Source: an uncultured Parasphingopyxis sp.
GTDB lineage: Bacteria > Pseudomonadota > Alphaproteobacteria > Sphingomonadales > Sphingomonadaceae
Reading direction: 5' to 3'
DNA: 6,915 nt
Assembly: GCA_905479515.1 (NCBI GenBank)
Contig: CAJQMX010000256.1
Span: 1 to 6,915 of the forward strand
Shown: positions 1 to 5,695 of the stretch, piece by piece
Layout of the letters: the number at the start of each line of letters is the position of its first letter
Numbering within the stretch: position 1 is the stretch's first letter
Program-made: the position numbers and the translations under genes
The notes under the pieces: generated by a model
What the model was told of the DNA's origin: nothing
What the model saw: the letters and a program-made list of their open reading frames with translations, nothing else
The model's database searches: none

Positions 1-536
1 GGCTTGCAGGGGCAGGGCTTGGCGACACGGCGAAAGTCGAACTGGTTGATTATCGCGACGTCCCCGGCACCTTCGATGCGATTGCCAGTGTCGAGATGGT
101 TGAGGCGGTGGGGCAGGAATATTGGCCCGCCTATCTGCAAACCATCGCTGACCGGCTGAAACCCGGTGGCAAGGCTGCGCTCCAGCTGATCTCCATCGAG
201 GAAGAGGGGTTTGATGCCTATGCGGCTAGCGCCGATTTCATCCAGACCTATGTCTTCCCCGGCGGTATGCTGATCGAGGAAACGCGCTTTGAACGCATGG
301 CAAAAGAGGCCGGTCTGCACTGGGCGGACCGCAAGGGCTACAATCTCCATTATGCCGAAACGCTGCGGCGCTGGCGGGAGAATTATGACCGCGCCGTATC
401 AACCGGCGGCCTGCCGGATGGTTTTGATGAGCGCTTCCACAAGCTCTGGCGCTTTTACCTGATGTATTGCGAAGGCGGCTTCCGGGCCGGGGGGATAGAC
501 GTTGCACAAGTGACGCTGATCAAAGAGGGGGAATAA
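1..536 (+). CDS. cfa: Cyclopropane-fatty-acyl-phospholipid synthase family methyltransferase, C-terminal part (5' end outside window)
   Basis: The reading frame is open from base 3, so 177 C-terminal residues are visible, less than half of a normal ~400-residue enzyme. The family transfers a methylene from S-adenosylmethionine to the cis double bond of phospholipid acyl chains at the inner membrane face. Visible signs are the end of the Rossmann methyltransferase core (DYRDVPGTFDAIASVEMVEAVG, window residues 16-37), the LKPGG turn (52-56), the FIQTYVFPGGML segment (79-90), and the C-terminal FYLMYCEGGFRAGGIDVAQV block (151-170), all typical of this family. Where the E. coli enzyme has a bicarbonate-binding His after the LKP.G turn, this protein appears to have Gln61; I remember Gln there in alphaproteobacterial relatives. 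The stop TAA shares its last base with the ATG of the next gene, which suggests one operon and translational coupling. The family call is strong; whether the product is a cyclopropane or another methylated lipid cannot be told. Confidence 0.9.
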   Translation, partial: LAGAGLGDTAKVELVDYRDVPGTFDAIASVEMVEAVGQEYWPAYLQTIADRLKPGGKAALQLISIEEEGFDAYAASADFIQTYVFPGGMLIEETRFERMAKEAGLHWADRKGYNLHYAETLRRWRENYDRAVSTGGLPDGFDERFHKLWRFYLMYCEGGFRAGGIDVAQVTLIKEGE

Positions 537-1744
537 TGAAAAGACTGATCTTGGCCACGGCCACCACGCTGGGCCTGATACTGGCCCCTCCGTCCTTCGC
601 GCAGGAGGCCGCACCCGCTGCCGAGGCCGAGAGCCAGATCCCCAGCGATCCCAATATCCTCATGTGGACGCAGGACGAGCGCGATTTCGGATTCCGCCGG
701 ATGGAGGAACTGACGCCAGCGCGCACCATTGCCAATGGCGATAGTTTTCTGGAGCTTCCGCGCGGCGATGACTTGGCCCTTAGCATCCCCATAGAGGGCG
801 AAGAATGGACGCTGGACCGCTATCTTGAGGACCAGCGCGCTGCCGGGGTTGTTGTCCTCCACAATGGCGCAGTCCGCCTCGAACGCTATCGGCTCGGCGC
901 GGATATCGACACCCGCTGGACGAGCTTTTCGGTTGCCAAATCCTACACCTCTACTCTGGTCGGCGCGGCGATTCTCGATGGCCATATCGGTTCGCTCGAC
1001 GATGCAGTGACGACCTATATCCCCGAGCTTGCGGGCAGCGGCTATGATGGCGTCACGCTGCGCCAGCTTCTCACCATGACGTCAGGCGTCCGCTGGACAG
1101 AGGATTATACCGATCCCCAGTCCGATGTATCGCTGTTCAATCAGGTCGCGCCAGAACCGGGCGTCGACCCCATCGTTACCTATATGCGCACACTGGAGCG
1201 CGAAGCCGAGCCGGGTACGCGCTGGCATTATAATACCGGCGAGACCAACCTGATCGGTGTGGTTGTCGCCAATGCCGTCGGCATGCCGCTCGCGGACTAT
1301 CTGTCGCAAAAGATCTGGTCACGCTTCGGCATGGCGCAAGACGGGGAATGGCTGGTCAATGCGGGCGGCGCAGAGATTGCCGGCTGCTGTATCTCGGCCA
1401 CCGTGCGCGATTATGCGCGCTTCGGCCTGTTCGTGCTGGGCGGCGGGATGATCGGTGATGAGCGCGTGGTTCCGGAAGGCTGGTACGAGACAGCAGGCAC
1501 CCGCCAGGCCGATTTCGGCGCACCGGGCCGCGGCTATGGCTATCAGTGGTGGACCTTTGACGATGGCAGCTTCGCCGCGCAGGGTATTTTCGGCCAGGGC
1601 ATCTTTATCGATCCGGCACGCAATCTGGTGATCGCCAGCAATGGCAACTGGACGATTGCGAGCGGACCAGAACCGCGTGAACGGCGCAATGCCTTCTACC
1701 GGGCCGTGCAGGCGGCGATTGATGCTGAGGGCGCTGGGGAATAG
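536..1744 (+). CDS. Secreted serine hydrolase, beta-lactamase / class C (NylB-like esterase) family
   Basis: This is a 402-residue protein. I chose ATG 536 rather than an upstream in-frame start at 467 because it gives a clean signal peptide (MKR, hydrophobic stretch, likely cut after Ala22 in PSFA|QE) and follows a purine-rich ribosome site (AGAGGGGGA, 524-532). The mature enzyme should lie in the periplasm or outside the cell. The penicillin-binding/beta-lactamase fold is shown by the catalytic S-x-x-K motif (Ser132-Val-Ala-Lys135), the LLTMTSG element (178-184), the tyrosine motif H-Y-N-T-G (Tyr232), and the GCCISATVRDYARFG block (283-297). The third motif is not the classical KTG: GQG (353-355) occupies that place, as in 6-aminohexanoate-dimer hydrolase and family VIII esterases. 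Esterase, amidase or peptidase activity is therefore more likely than beta-lactam resistance; the substrate is unknown. It overlaps the cyclopropane synthase gene by one base. Confidence 0.9.
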   Translation: MKRLILATATTLGLILAPPSFAQEAAPAAEAESQIPSDPNILMWTQDERDFGFRRMEELTPARTIANGDSFLELPRGDDLALSIPIEGEEWTLDRYLEDQRAAGVVVLHNGAVRLERYRLGADIDTRWTSFSVAKSYTSTLVGAAILDGHIGSLDDAVTTYIPELAGSGYDGVTLRQLLTMTSGVRWTEDYTDPQSDVSLFNQVAPEPGVDPIVTYMRTLEREAEPGTRWHYNTGETNLIGVVVANAVGMPLADYLSQKIWSRFGMAQDGEWLVNAGGAEIAGCCISATVRDYARFGLFVLGGGMIGDERVVPEGWYETAGTRQADFGAPGRGYGYQWWTFDDGSFAAQGIFGQGIFIDPARNLVIASNGNWTIASGPEPRERRNAFYRAVQAAIDAEGAGE

Positions 1745-1769
1745 CTCCGGCGCGGCTGTTTGATCCCGC

Positions 1770-2144
1770 TTATTGAACGGGCGGTTGGTAGTTCTCGTCC
1801 CTGAGCGTCAGCATATACTGGGCGAGATCATCAATTTGATCCGGCGCAATTTCGAAGTCCATCATGGCCGGGAAATTGTGCGAATGCGCCAGCCAGTAAT
1901 TGAGCGTCTGATCGGTGAGCCCGGCCGTGTTGACGATATGCGCGAAAGACGGGGATTCAGGCCGGGGAGAATAGCCGCCTTCGATCGAATGGCATTGCGC
2001 ACAATGCGTTTGCGCAAACGCCTCTCCCCGCATCTCAGCCGTGGTTTCAGGCGCGCCGCGCGCATCGCTGTTCATTGCCATGCCTGTCGCGCTGCATCCC
2101 GCAGCGAGCAGGAGCAGGGGGAAGAGAATATGCTTTGTGTCCAT
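1770..2144 (-). CDS. Small c-type cytochrome, predicted lipoprotein
   Basis: This is a 124-residue protein with one covalent haem site, Cys48-Ala-Gln-Cys51-His52. His52 is the proximal axial ligand; the distal ligand is probably Met94 or Met95 in the FPAMMDFEI segment. After the haem come SFAHIV and a C-terminal helix (QIDDLAQYMLTL, 103-114), giving the usual small class I cytochrome c outline. The N-terminus is a short hydrophobic stretch ending in LAAGC, so Cys17 is probably lipidated and the protein tethered to a membrane facing the periplasm. A likely role is electron shuttling, but no oxidase, dehydrogenase or cytochrome maturation gene lies nearby to name a partner. It converges with the serine hydrolase gene, with 25 bases between the two stops. 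Start choice: ATG 2144 is the only ATG giving a full signal. It has only a weak AGGG just before it; a strong GGGAGGTG sits about 18 bases upstream. Confidence 0.88.
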   Translation of the reverse strand: MDTKHILFPLLLLAAGCSATGMAMNSDARGAPETTAEMRGEAFAQTHCAQCHSIEGGYSPRPESPSFAHIVNTAGLTDQTLNYWLAHSHNFPAMMDFEIAPDQIDDLAQYMLTLRDENYQPPVQ

Positions 2145-2283
2145 AGCCCTATGTCTATGAACACCTCCCGCCCGGCGTCAACTTGGAATGGCTTTTAGGA
2201 TAGGGAATTTGCTGACCCTGTAGCTGCGCAGGGCATCTATATGGGCAACTCACCGCTTTGGCGGGATTGATTTGGTTCGCCTG

Positions 2284-2598
2284 TCAGTCCGTCAGATGCA
2301 GCATGCGGCGCGTGTCGGAATCCAGTCTGTCCGCGTGGTTGATGCAGACCGTCCTGTCGGGAAAATGGTCAACGATCTTGACCCTCAGATCCTCAAAATG
2401 CTCGACGATTTCAACAGCCATGCTGGGTGTGGTCGAACATTCGCCAACCACCTGCCAGCTCTCATCTTCAAAATGATCAACGATTTTGATCGTCGTATCT
2501 GCAAAATGTTCAACGATTTCCACGGAAATATCCGCTATCTGCGCGTGCGCCGCGCCAGGGACGATGACAATCGCTGCCGCCAGAACCAGATATTTCAT
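2284..2598 (-). CDS. Small exported protein made of ~12-residue IV(E/D)HF.D repeats (possible septoil-knot-type fold)
   Basis: This is a 104-residue protein with a clear signal peptide (MKYLVLAAAIVIV, cut probably after AHA at residue 19), so it is exported to the periplasm or beyond. A strong ribosome site (GGGGAGGA) lies 5-6 bases before ATG 2598. The mature part is a chain of about seven short units: SVEIVEHFADT (25-35), TIKIVDHFEDE (36-46), SWQVVGECSTTPSM (47-60), AVEIVEHFEDL (61-71), RVKIVDHFPDR (72-82), a divergent unit with Cys85 (83-95), and a short tail (96-104). The first two units recur 36 residues later, so the protein looks like a duplicated three-unit block. Alternating V/I with polar residues suggests one beta strand per unit. 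The motif resembles, from memory, small exported proteins annotated as 7(1) septoil knot domain proteins; that assignment is unverified. Cys54 and Cys85 could form a disulfide. Function is unknown. The cytochrome gene lies 139 bases downstream on the same strand. Confidence 0.8.
   Translation of the reverse strand: MKYLVLAAAIVIVPGAAHAQIADISVEIVEHFADTTIKIVDHFEDESWQVVGECSTTPSMAVEIVEHFEDLRVKIVDHFPDRTVCINHADRLDSDTRRMLHLTD
2362..2522. repeat. Internal 53-bp imperfect direct repeat inside the repeat-protein gene
   Basis: Bases 2362-2414 and 2470-2522 are imperfect copies, 108 bases (36 codons) apart. Both copies begin AAAATG.TCAACGAT and end in a second AAAATG.TC.ACGATTTC block. They encode the two IVEHF/IVDHF unit pairs of the protein. 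Within each copy the same roughly 15-base block occurs twice, about 33 bases apart, so two levels of duplication are visible. DNA similarity is high for a coding repeat, which points to recent duplication or to exchange between repeats. Confidence 0.8.
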
Positions 2599-2935
2599 GC
2601 CATTCCTCCCCGATCATCTTCAGTGGTACCGGTCTACACCATCAAATTTCTACCAGACATGAACAGCTTTTTTTGGGCCAGACCAGCATGGCGAGAGGGG
2701 CTGTGCGCCAATTGCCACCTGCAGTGGATGCGGCGCCACGATCCAGTGTCCGCAAAAAGTGGTTGGCGGAGCTGCCGCTTCACAAATTGACAGGGTGTAC
2801 CGATCAAAGCGCCGCCGCACATTGGCTGACTTGCCACCTGCCTAAGCAGCGCGTACTTCGCCGCCACGATATGACGGAACATTTCCATTGGCGGACTGTC
2901 CTCTGTCTCGACACTAAACTCTTGGAGAACAAGGA
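2599..2935. other. Gene-free stretch upstream of the desaturase, with two eroded collinear repeat units
   Basis: No convincing gene lies in these 337 bases. The left end must hold the promoter of the minus-strand repeat protein, and the right end that of the plus-strand desaturase. From about 2700 to 2895 three short words occur twice in the same order: TTGCCACCTGC (2712 and 2831), GCCACGAT (2735 and 2863) and TTGGCGGA (2763 and 2888). Offsets are 119, 128 and 125 bases, as expected for an old tandem duplication with small insertions and deletions. Translated on the plus strand, both units read R-R-H-D followed 7-8 residues later by W-R, in different frames. That vaguely recalls the N-terminus of IS5-type transposases, so decayed insertion-sequence ends are possible but not shown. 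A run of seven T (2668-2674) has no stem before it. Confidence 0.45.
2888..2917 (+). promoter_or_regulatory. Possible desaturase promoter
   Basis: TTGGCG (2888-2893) could be a -35 element and CACTAA (2912-2917) a -10 element with an 18-base spacer, just before the desaturase ribosome site. The match to consensus is moderate and rests only on inspection. The -35 word overlaps the second copy of the TTGGCGGA repeat. Confidence 0.2.
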
Positions 2936-4012
2936 ATGCCGAGCCTTAGTGGCGCTAACGAACTGGTGCACACGCCTTTGGACGACTTCATAGCGGATAC
3001 GCCCACAGGGCGCGGTGCGCGCTCCGCAACCGAGCCTGTCGATCCGCGGCATCTGGCCCGGGACCTGATTGCGTTCAAGGATCCGCGGCCTGGGCGAAGC
3101 GTATTCGAACTTGCGGTCACACTGGTGCCTTTCCTGTTGCTGTGCGGGCTAATGTTGGCCGCAGTGGAAGCGGGGTATTTTTTCGCACTTGTGCTCACCG
3201 TCCCGGCGGGGCTTCTTCTCCTCAGATTGTTTCTGATCCAGCATGATTGCGGCCATGGGGCGTTCTTGCCCAGCAGGTCTGGCAATGACTGGCTTGGCAG
3301 GGCGCTCGGCGTGCTGACGCTAACCCCCTATGACTGCTGGAGGCGCTCTCATGCGCTGCACCATGCGGGCACCGGCAATCTTGACGCTCGGGGGTTCGGC
3401 GATGTCGATACGCTGACGGTGCGGGAATTCCATGCAAAGTCTCGCGGCGGACGGGCTTTCTACCGCTTTTACCGCCACCCGCTTACGCTGTTGGGGCTCG
3501 GCCCTGCCTATCTGTTCCTCCTGCGTCACCGGCTTCCGATCGGGCTGATGAAGGCAGGATGGATCTACTGGGTCTCCGCGATGGCGACCAACGCAGCAAC
3601 AGCCCTGCTGCTGGCCGCGCTGTGCATCCAGTTCGGCATCGGCACTGTCATGCTGGTTGTCCTGCCCGTGTCGCTAATCGCCGCTTCGATGGGGGTCTGG
3701 CTGTTCTACGTCCAGCATCAGTTTGAAGACGCCCATTGGGATCAGCGCGCCGACTGGTCTTTCCACGATGCTGCGGTGCGCGGAAGTTCTCACCTGGATC
3801 TCCCGCCAGTGCTGCGCTGGTTCACGGCCAATATCGGGGTTCACCATGTGCACCACCTCGCCAGCCGGGTTCCTTTCTATCGTCTTCCCGAAGTGCTGAA
3901 GGCCTATCCACCGCTGAGAACGATGAACAGGCTCACTGCGCTGCAGACAATTGCAACGTTGCGCCTCGCTTTGTGGGATGAGGATGCGCGGCGGATGATA
4001 CCCTTCCGCTAG
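2936..4012 (+). CDS. Membrane-bound fatty acid desaturase (acyl-lipid, DesA/omega-6-like)
   Basis: This is a 358-residue integral membrane di-iron enzyme that inserts a cis double bond into an acyl chain, normally of a membrane lipid, using O2 and electrons from a ferredoxin or similar donor. All three histidine boxes are present: H103-D-C-G-H107, H139-A-L-H-H143 and H303-H-V-H-H307; the QHQFED segment with His261 is also typical. Hydrophobic segments at about 57-102 come before box 1 and at about 183-258 between boxes 2 and 3, as in the usual hairpin topology with the active site on the cytoplasmic side. The first ~55 residues are soluble. ATG 2936 is supported by GGAG at 2924-2927, eight bases upstream. 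The gene stands alone: it is divergent from the repeat-protein gene, and 274 bases separate it from the next gene. The position of the new double bond (delta-9, -12 or other) cannot be read from sequence, and no electron donor gene is adjacent. Confidence 0.92.
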   Translation: MPSLSGANELVHTPLDDFIADTPTGRGARSATEPVDPRHLARDLIAFKDPRPGRSVFELAVTLVPFLLLCGLMLAAVEAGYFFALVLTVPAGLLLLRLFLIQHDCGHGAFLPSRSGNDWLGRALGVLTLTPYDCWRRSHALHHAGTGNLDARGFGDVDTLTVREFHAKSRGGRAFYRFYRHPLTLLGLGPAYLFLLRHRLPIGLMKAGWIYWVSAMATNAATALLLAALCIQFGIGTVMLVVLPVSLIAASMGVWLFYVQHQFEDAHWDQRADWSFHDAAVRGSSHLDLPPVLRWFTANIGVHHVHHLASRVPFYRLPEVLKAYPPLRTMNRLTALQTIATLRLALWDEDARRMIPFR

Positions 4013-4240
4013 GCATCGCGCCGGGTAGGGAATTTGGCGATTGTTTGCCCGCGACTTGTTGGCTTCGGCTCGCACCGATGGCACTTGGCCACTAGTCGAA
4101 ACCGAGTGAGCAACGGATCGCGTTCGCCCGTGCGGTTGTTCAGCAATTGATTCCATTGGTTGGTCGAGCATAGCCCAATGTTATGCCGTTAATGGCATGC
4201 CAGAATAGCGGCTAACCCTTCTAGCCTTAGCGCTCCAAAA

Positions 4241-4263
4241 TCCTATTTCCTTGAAAAATAGGA
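4241..4263. repeat. 8-bp perfect inverted repeat, candidate operator
   Basis: TCCTATTT (4241-4248) is repeated in inverted form as AAATAGGA (4256-4263), with a 7-base centre CCTTGAA. The dyad lies 23 bases before the preferred start of the helix-turn-helix protein and overlaps its possible -35 element. This is a typical place for a repressor or autoregulator site. It could also form an RNA hairpin if transcription starts upstream. Confidence 0.5.
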
Positions 4264-4281
4264 AAACATCTGACTTACACT
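4251..4281 (+). promoter_or_regulatory. Possible promoter giving a leaderless transcript
   Basis: TTGAAA (4251-4256) matches the -35 consensus in five of six bases and TACACT (4276-4281) the -10 consensus in four of six. The 19-base spacer is on the long side. Transcription would start about six bases after the -10 box, at or next to ATG 4287. No ribosome site precedes that ATG, which fits a leaderless message. Confidence 0.35.
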
Positions 4282-4286
4282 ATCGG

Positions 4287-5054
4287 ATGACGGACAAGAC
4301 ACCCACCCCATCGCCCGAACATGTTCACCCGAAAACGGCTGAGGAAACCGGCTTTTTCTATGCCGATGGCACGCCGGTTCCGCCGACCCATCCCGATCAC
4401 GGGCCGATGGATCAGCTGCCGCGCATGGAGGATGGCCGTTTTGCCGCATATTATTACTGCTCGAAGGAGGAGGTGAAGGCGGCCGGGCTTGAAGATGCGC
4501 AGCCGCCGCGCCGCATCCGCCATGACGGGTGGTCGGCGCAGAAGATTGCGGAGTTTCTCGAAACGCTGCGCGCCTCGGCGAGCATTACCGATGCCTGCCG
4601 GGCGGTCGGCATGTCGCGGACATCGGCCTATAAGCTGTATCACCGTGCGGATTCCGCCCATGTCCGCAAGGCGTGGGACGAAGCGCTGCGCCATTGCACG
4701 GCGGTGCTCGCGACGACGGCTTTCGACAGGGCGGTCAACGGCACGGAGCATAGGGTGTTTCACAAGGGCGAATTTGTTGGGTGGCAGGTCCACCACGACA
4801 ACCGCCATCTACAATGGATGCTGCGCGCACGCGATCCGCTGAACTGGGCACCGCTCGACGATCTTGAAGGCTGGATGCGCCATCGCGGGGTCGAAAAACC
4901 CGAACCGGTGGATGCGTCGTTGGAGCGGCTCGCGGATGCGGAGAAGGCATGGGGCCAGCGTCTGCCGGGCGAACCGCGTGAGGAAAACCTGTTGCCGCCG
5001 GTGAAGCGAGAGGATGGCGGGGAGGGTGAAAAGCCCCGCGCACCCCGCTCTTGA
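4287..5054 (+). CDS. Helix-turn-helix protein resembling phage small terminase, function unknown
   Basis: This is a 255-residue soluble protein. The central part (about 79-135) has the pattern DGW...KIAEFLETL, SITDACRAVGMSRTSAYKLY (99-118), then VRKAWDEAL. That is the small-terminase-like helix-turn-helix in which a tryptophan and an FLE.L helix precede the recognition unit. The following segment, AFDRAVNGTEHRVFHKGEFVGW (145-166) with HHDNRHLQWMLRARDP, also occurs in uncharacterised sphingomonad proteins I remember, so this looks like a conserved chromosomal family. The N-terminus is rich in Pro, His and Asp (EHVHPKTAEETGFFYADGTP), and the tail is Pro/Glu/Lys/Arg-rich and probably disordered. 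The frame also opens at TTG 4251, twelve codons earlier, but that TTG lies inside an inverted repeat and fits a -35 box better, so ATG 4287 is preferred. Neither start has a clear ribosome site. DNA binding is inferred; target and role are unknown. It converges with the DUF2165 gene. Confidence 0.7.
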   Translation: MTDKTPTPSPEHVHPKTAEETGFFYADGTPVPPTHPDHGPMDQLPRMEDGRFAAYYYCSKEEVKAAGLEDAQPPRRIRHDGWSAQKIAEFLETLRASASITDACRAVGMSRTSAYKLYHRADSAHVRKAWDEALRHCTAVLATTAFDRAVNGTEHRVFHKGEFVGWQVHHDNRHLQWMLRARDPLNWAPLDDLEGWMRHRGVEKPEPVDASLERLADAEKAWGQRLPGEPREENLLPPVKREDGGEGEKPRAPRS

Positions 5055-5107
5055 TCCGGTATGGCCGTTTCTCAAGAGGCGGTTTGTGCGCACACTTTGT
5101 AAACTTT

Positions 5108-5124
5108 GCGCAAGATCGTTGCGC
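5108..5124. terminator. Hairpin between convergent genes, possible terminator
   Basis: GCGCAA (5108-5113) and TTGCGC (5119-5124) can pair around the loop GATCG. The hairpin lies between the stop of the helix-turn-helix gene and the stop of the DUF2165 gene, where a shared terminator would be expected. Neither strand has a clean T tract after it, so it may be a weak terminator or only mRNA end protection. A separate 10-bp palindrome, TGTGCGCACA, lies at 5085-5094. Confidence 0.3.
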
Positions 5125-5130
5125 GCAGGT

Positions 5131-5616
5131 CTATTCCTCGCGTGCGCCCACAAACAGCGCAATCAGGGCGATCATACCGGCATAGCGAAAGGCAGACTGG
5201 AGGCCGACATCGCGCATAATATCTGACCGCCACAGTTCGAACCAGGTTTCGGCGGCCACGATCCAGCCGAAAAACAGCAGGAAGATGGCAACTCCGCAGC
5301 CCGCCAGCGCCAGAGACTTGGCGTGCTGAAACACCGGCGCCTGGCCCATACGGACCGTCCACATCCGCCATCCACCGGCAAGGCAGAGCAGCCCGGCGAT
5401 GAGCTTGGCCGAGATGATAAGCAGCGCGATGATGGTGATGACGGCCCCGCTTGAGGTGGCTTTCCAGCTCTCTGCGCCGCCTTCAAAGGTCGACATGGAG
5501 ACGGTCGCGCCGATCGCGCCCGTCGTTCCGGCCCAGTCCATGATATTTTCGAGTGCACCGAGCAGCCCCCACATGGCGACACTGAGGATAAGCAGGATTT
5601 TGATGATTCGCAGCAT
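5131..5616 (-). CDS. DUF2165 family small integral membrane protein
   Basis: This is a 161-residue protein with four predicted membrane segments at about 4-24, 58-82, 103-122 and 142-157. The overall pattern fits the DUF2165 family: an N-terminal helix beginning RIIKILLI, a short extracytoplasmic loop of about 30 residues, SAKLIAGLLCLAGGWRMW (69-86), AKSLALAGCGVAIFLLFFGW (99-118), then ETWFELW (123-129) and a final AFRYAGMIALIALFV helix (142-156). The molecular function of the family is unknown; the ETW.ELW motif is the most conserved-looking polar element in a hydrophobic context. ATG 5616 has only a G-rich stretch (GGGGGAC) about eight bases upstream. The gene follows the short-chain dehydrogenase by 79 bases on the same strand and may have its own promoter in that AT-rich gap. 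Confidence 0.85.
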   Translation of the reverse strand: MLRIIKILLILSVAMWGLLGALENIMDWAGTTGAIGATVSMSTFEGGAESWKATSSGAVITIIALLIISAKLIAGLLCLAGGWRMWTVRMGQAPVFQHAKSLALAGCGVAIFLLFFGWIVAAETWFELWRSDIMRDVGLQSAFRYAGMIALIALFVGAREE

Positions 5617-5672
5617 GATGATGTCCCCCGGGGAGGGAACCTATAAAATCATGCGATACTAAGGAAGTTAAT

Positions 5673-5691
5673 TTTTCCGGCAGGCGGAAGA
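5673..5691 (-). terminator. Possible hairpin after the short-chain dehydrogenase gene
   Basis: TTCCG (5675-5679) pairs with CGGAA (5685-5689) around GCAGG, extendable by a G-T and a T-A pair. It starts four bases beyond the stop codon on the minus strand. The bases after it on that strand are A-rich (AAATTAACTT) rather than T-rich, so intrinsic termination is doubtful. Confidence 0.25.
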
Positions 5692-5695
5692 GCGG

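Larger units (their letters stand above)
4013..4286. other. Gene-free stretch between the desaturase and the helix-turn-helix gene
   Basis: No gene, RNA gene or clear terminator was recognised here. A short inverted repeat, ATGCC-GTTAAT-GGCAT (4183-4198), and the stronger 8-bp inverted repeat at 4241-4263 are the only structured elements. The bases around 4235-4282 are clearly AT-richer than the flanking genes, as expected of a promoter region. Confidence 0.5.

Noticed and set aside
467..535. Upstream start that would add 23 residues to the serine hydrolase
   Set aside because: It would hide the signal peptide behind an Arg-rich extension and lies inside the synthase gene; ATG 536 has the ribosome site.
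455..985. 176-codon minus-strand open frame across the cyclopropane synthase/hydrolase junction
   Set aside because: It is antisense to two well-supported genes and has no family signature.
1750..1782. CCCG...CGGG inverted repeat between the hydrolase and cytochrome genes as a terminator
   Set aside because: Only four base pairs with a nine-base loop and no T tract.
2668..2674. Run of seven T as a plus-strand terminator
   Set aside because: No stem-loop precedes it and no plus-strand gene ends just upstream.
2272..2790. 172-codon plus-strand open frame over the repeat-protein gene
   Set aside because: It is antisense to a gene with a signal peptide, a strong ribosome site and repeat periodicity; its own protein has no recognisable features. 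The end of it only reads through the eroded repeat unit.
2787..2792. Perfect TTGACA as a desaturase -35 box
   Set aside because: No acceptable -10 element follows at 15-19 bases; the spot is GC-rich (GCGCCGCCGC).
2634..2888. 84-codon minus-strand open frame in the stretch before the desaturase
   Set aside because: No ribosome site, no motif, and it crosses the duplicated units; treated as chance.
4275..4808. 177-codon minus-strand open frame over the helix-turn-helix gene
   Set aside because: It is an Arg-rich antisense product of high-GC coding DNA, with no motif.
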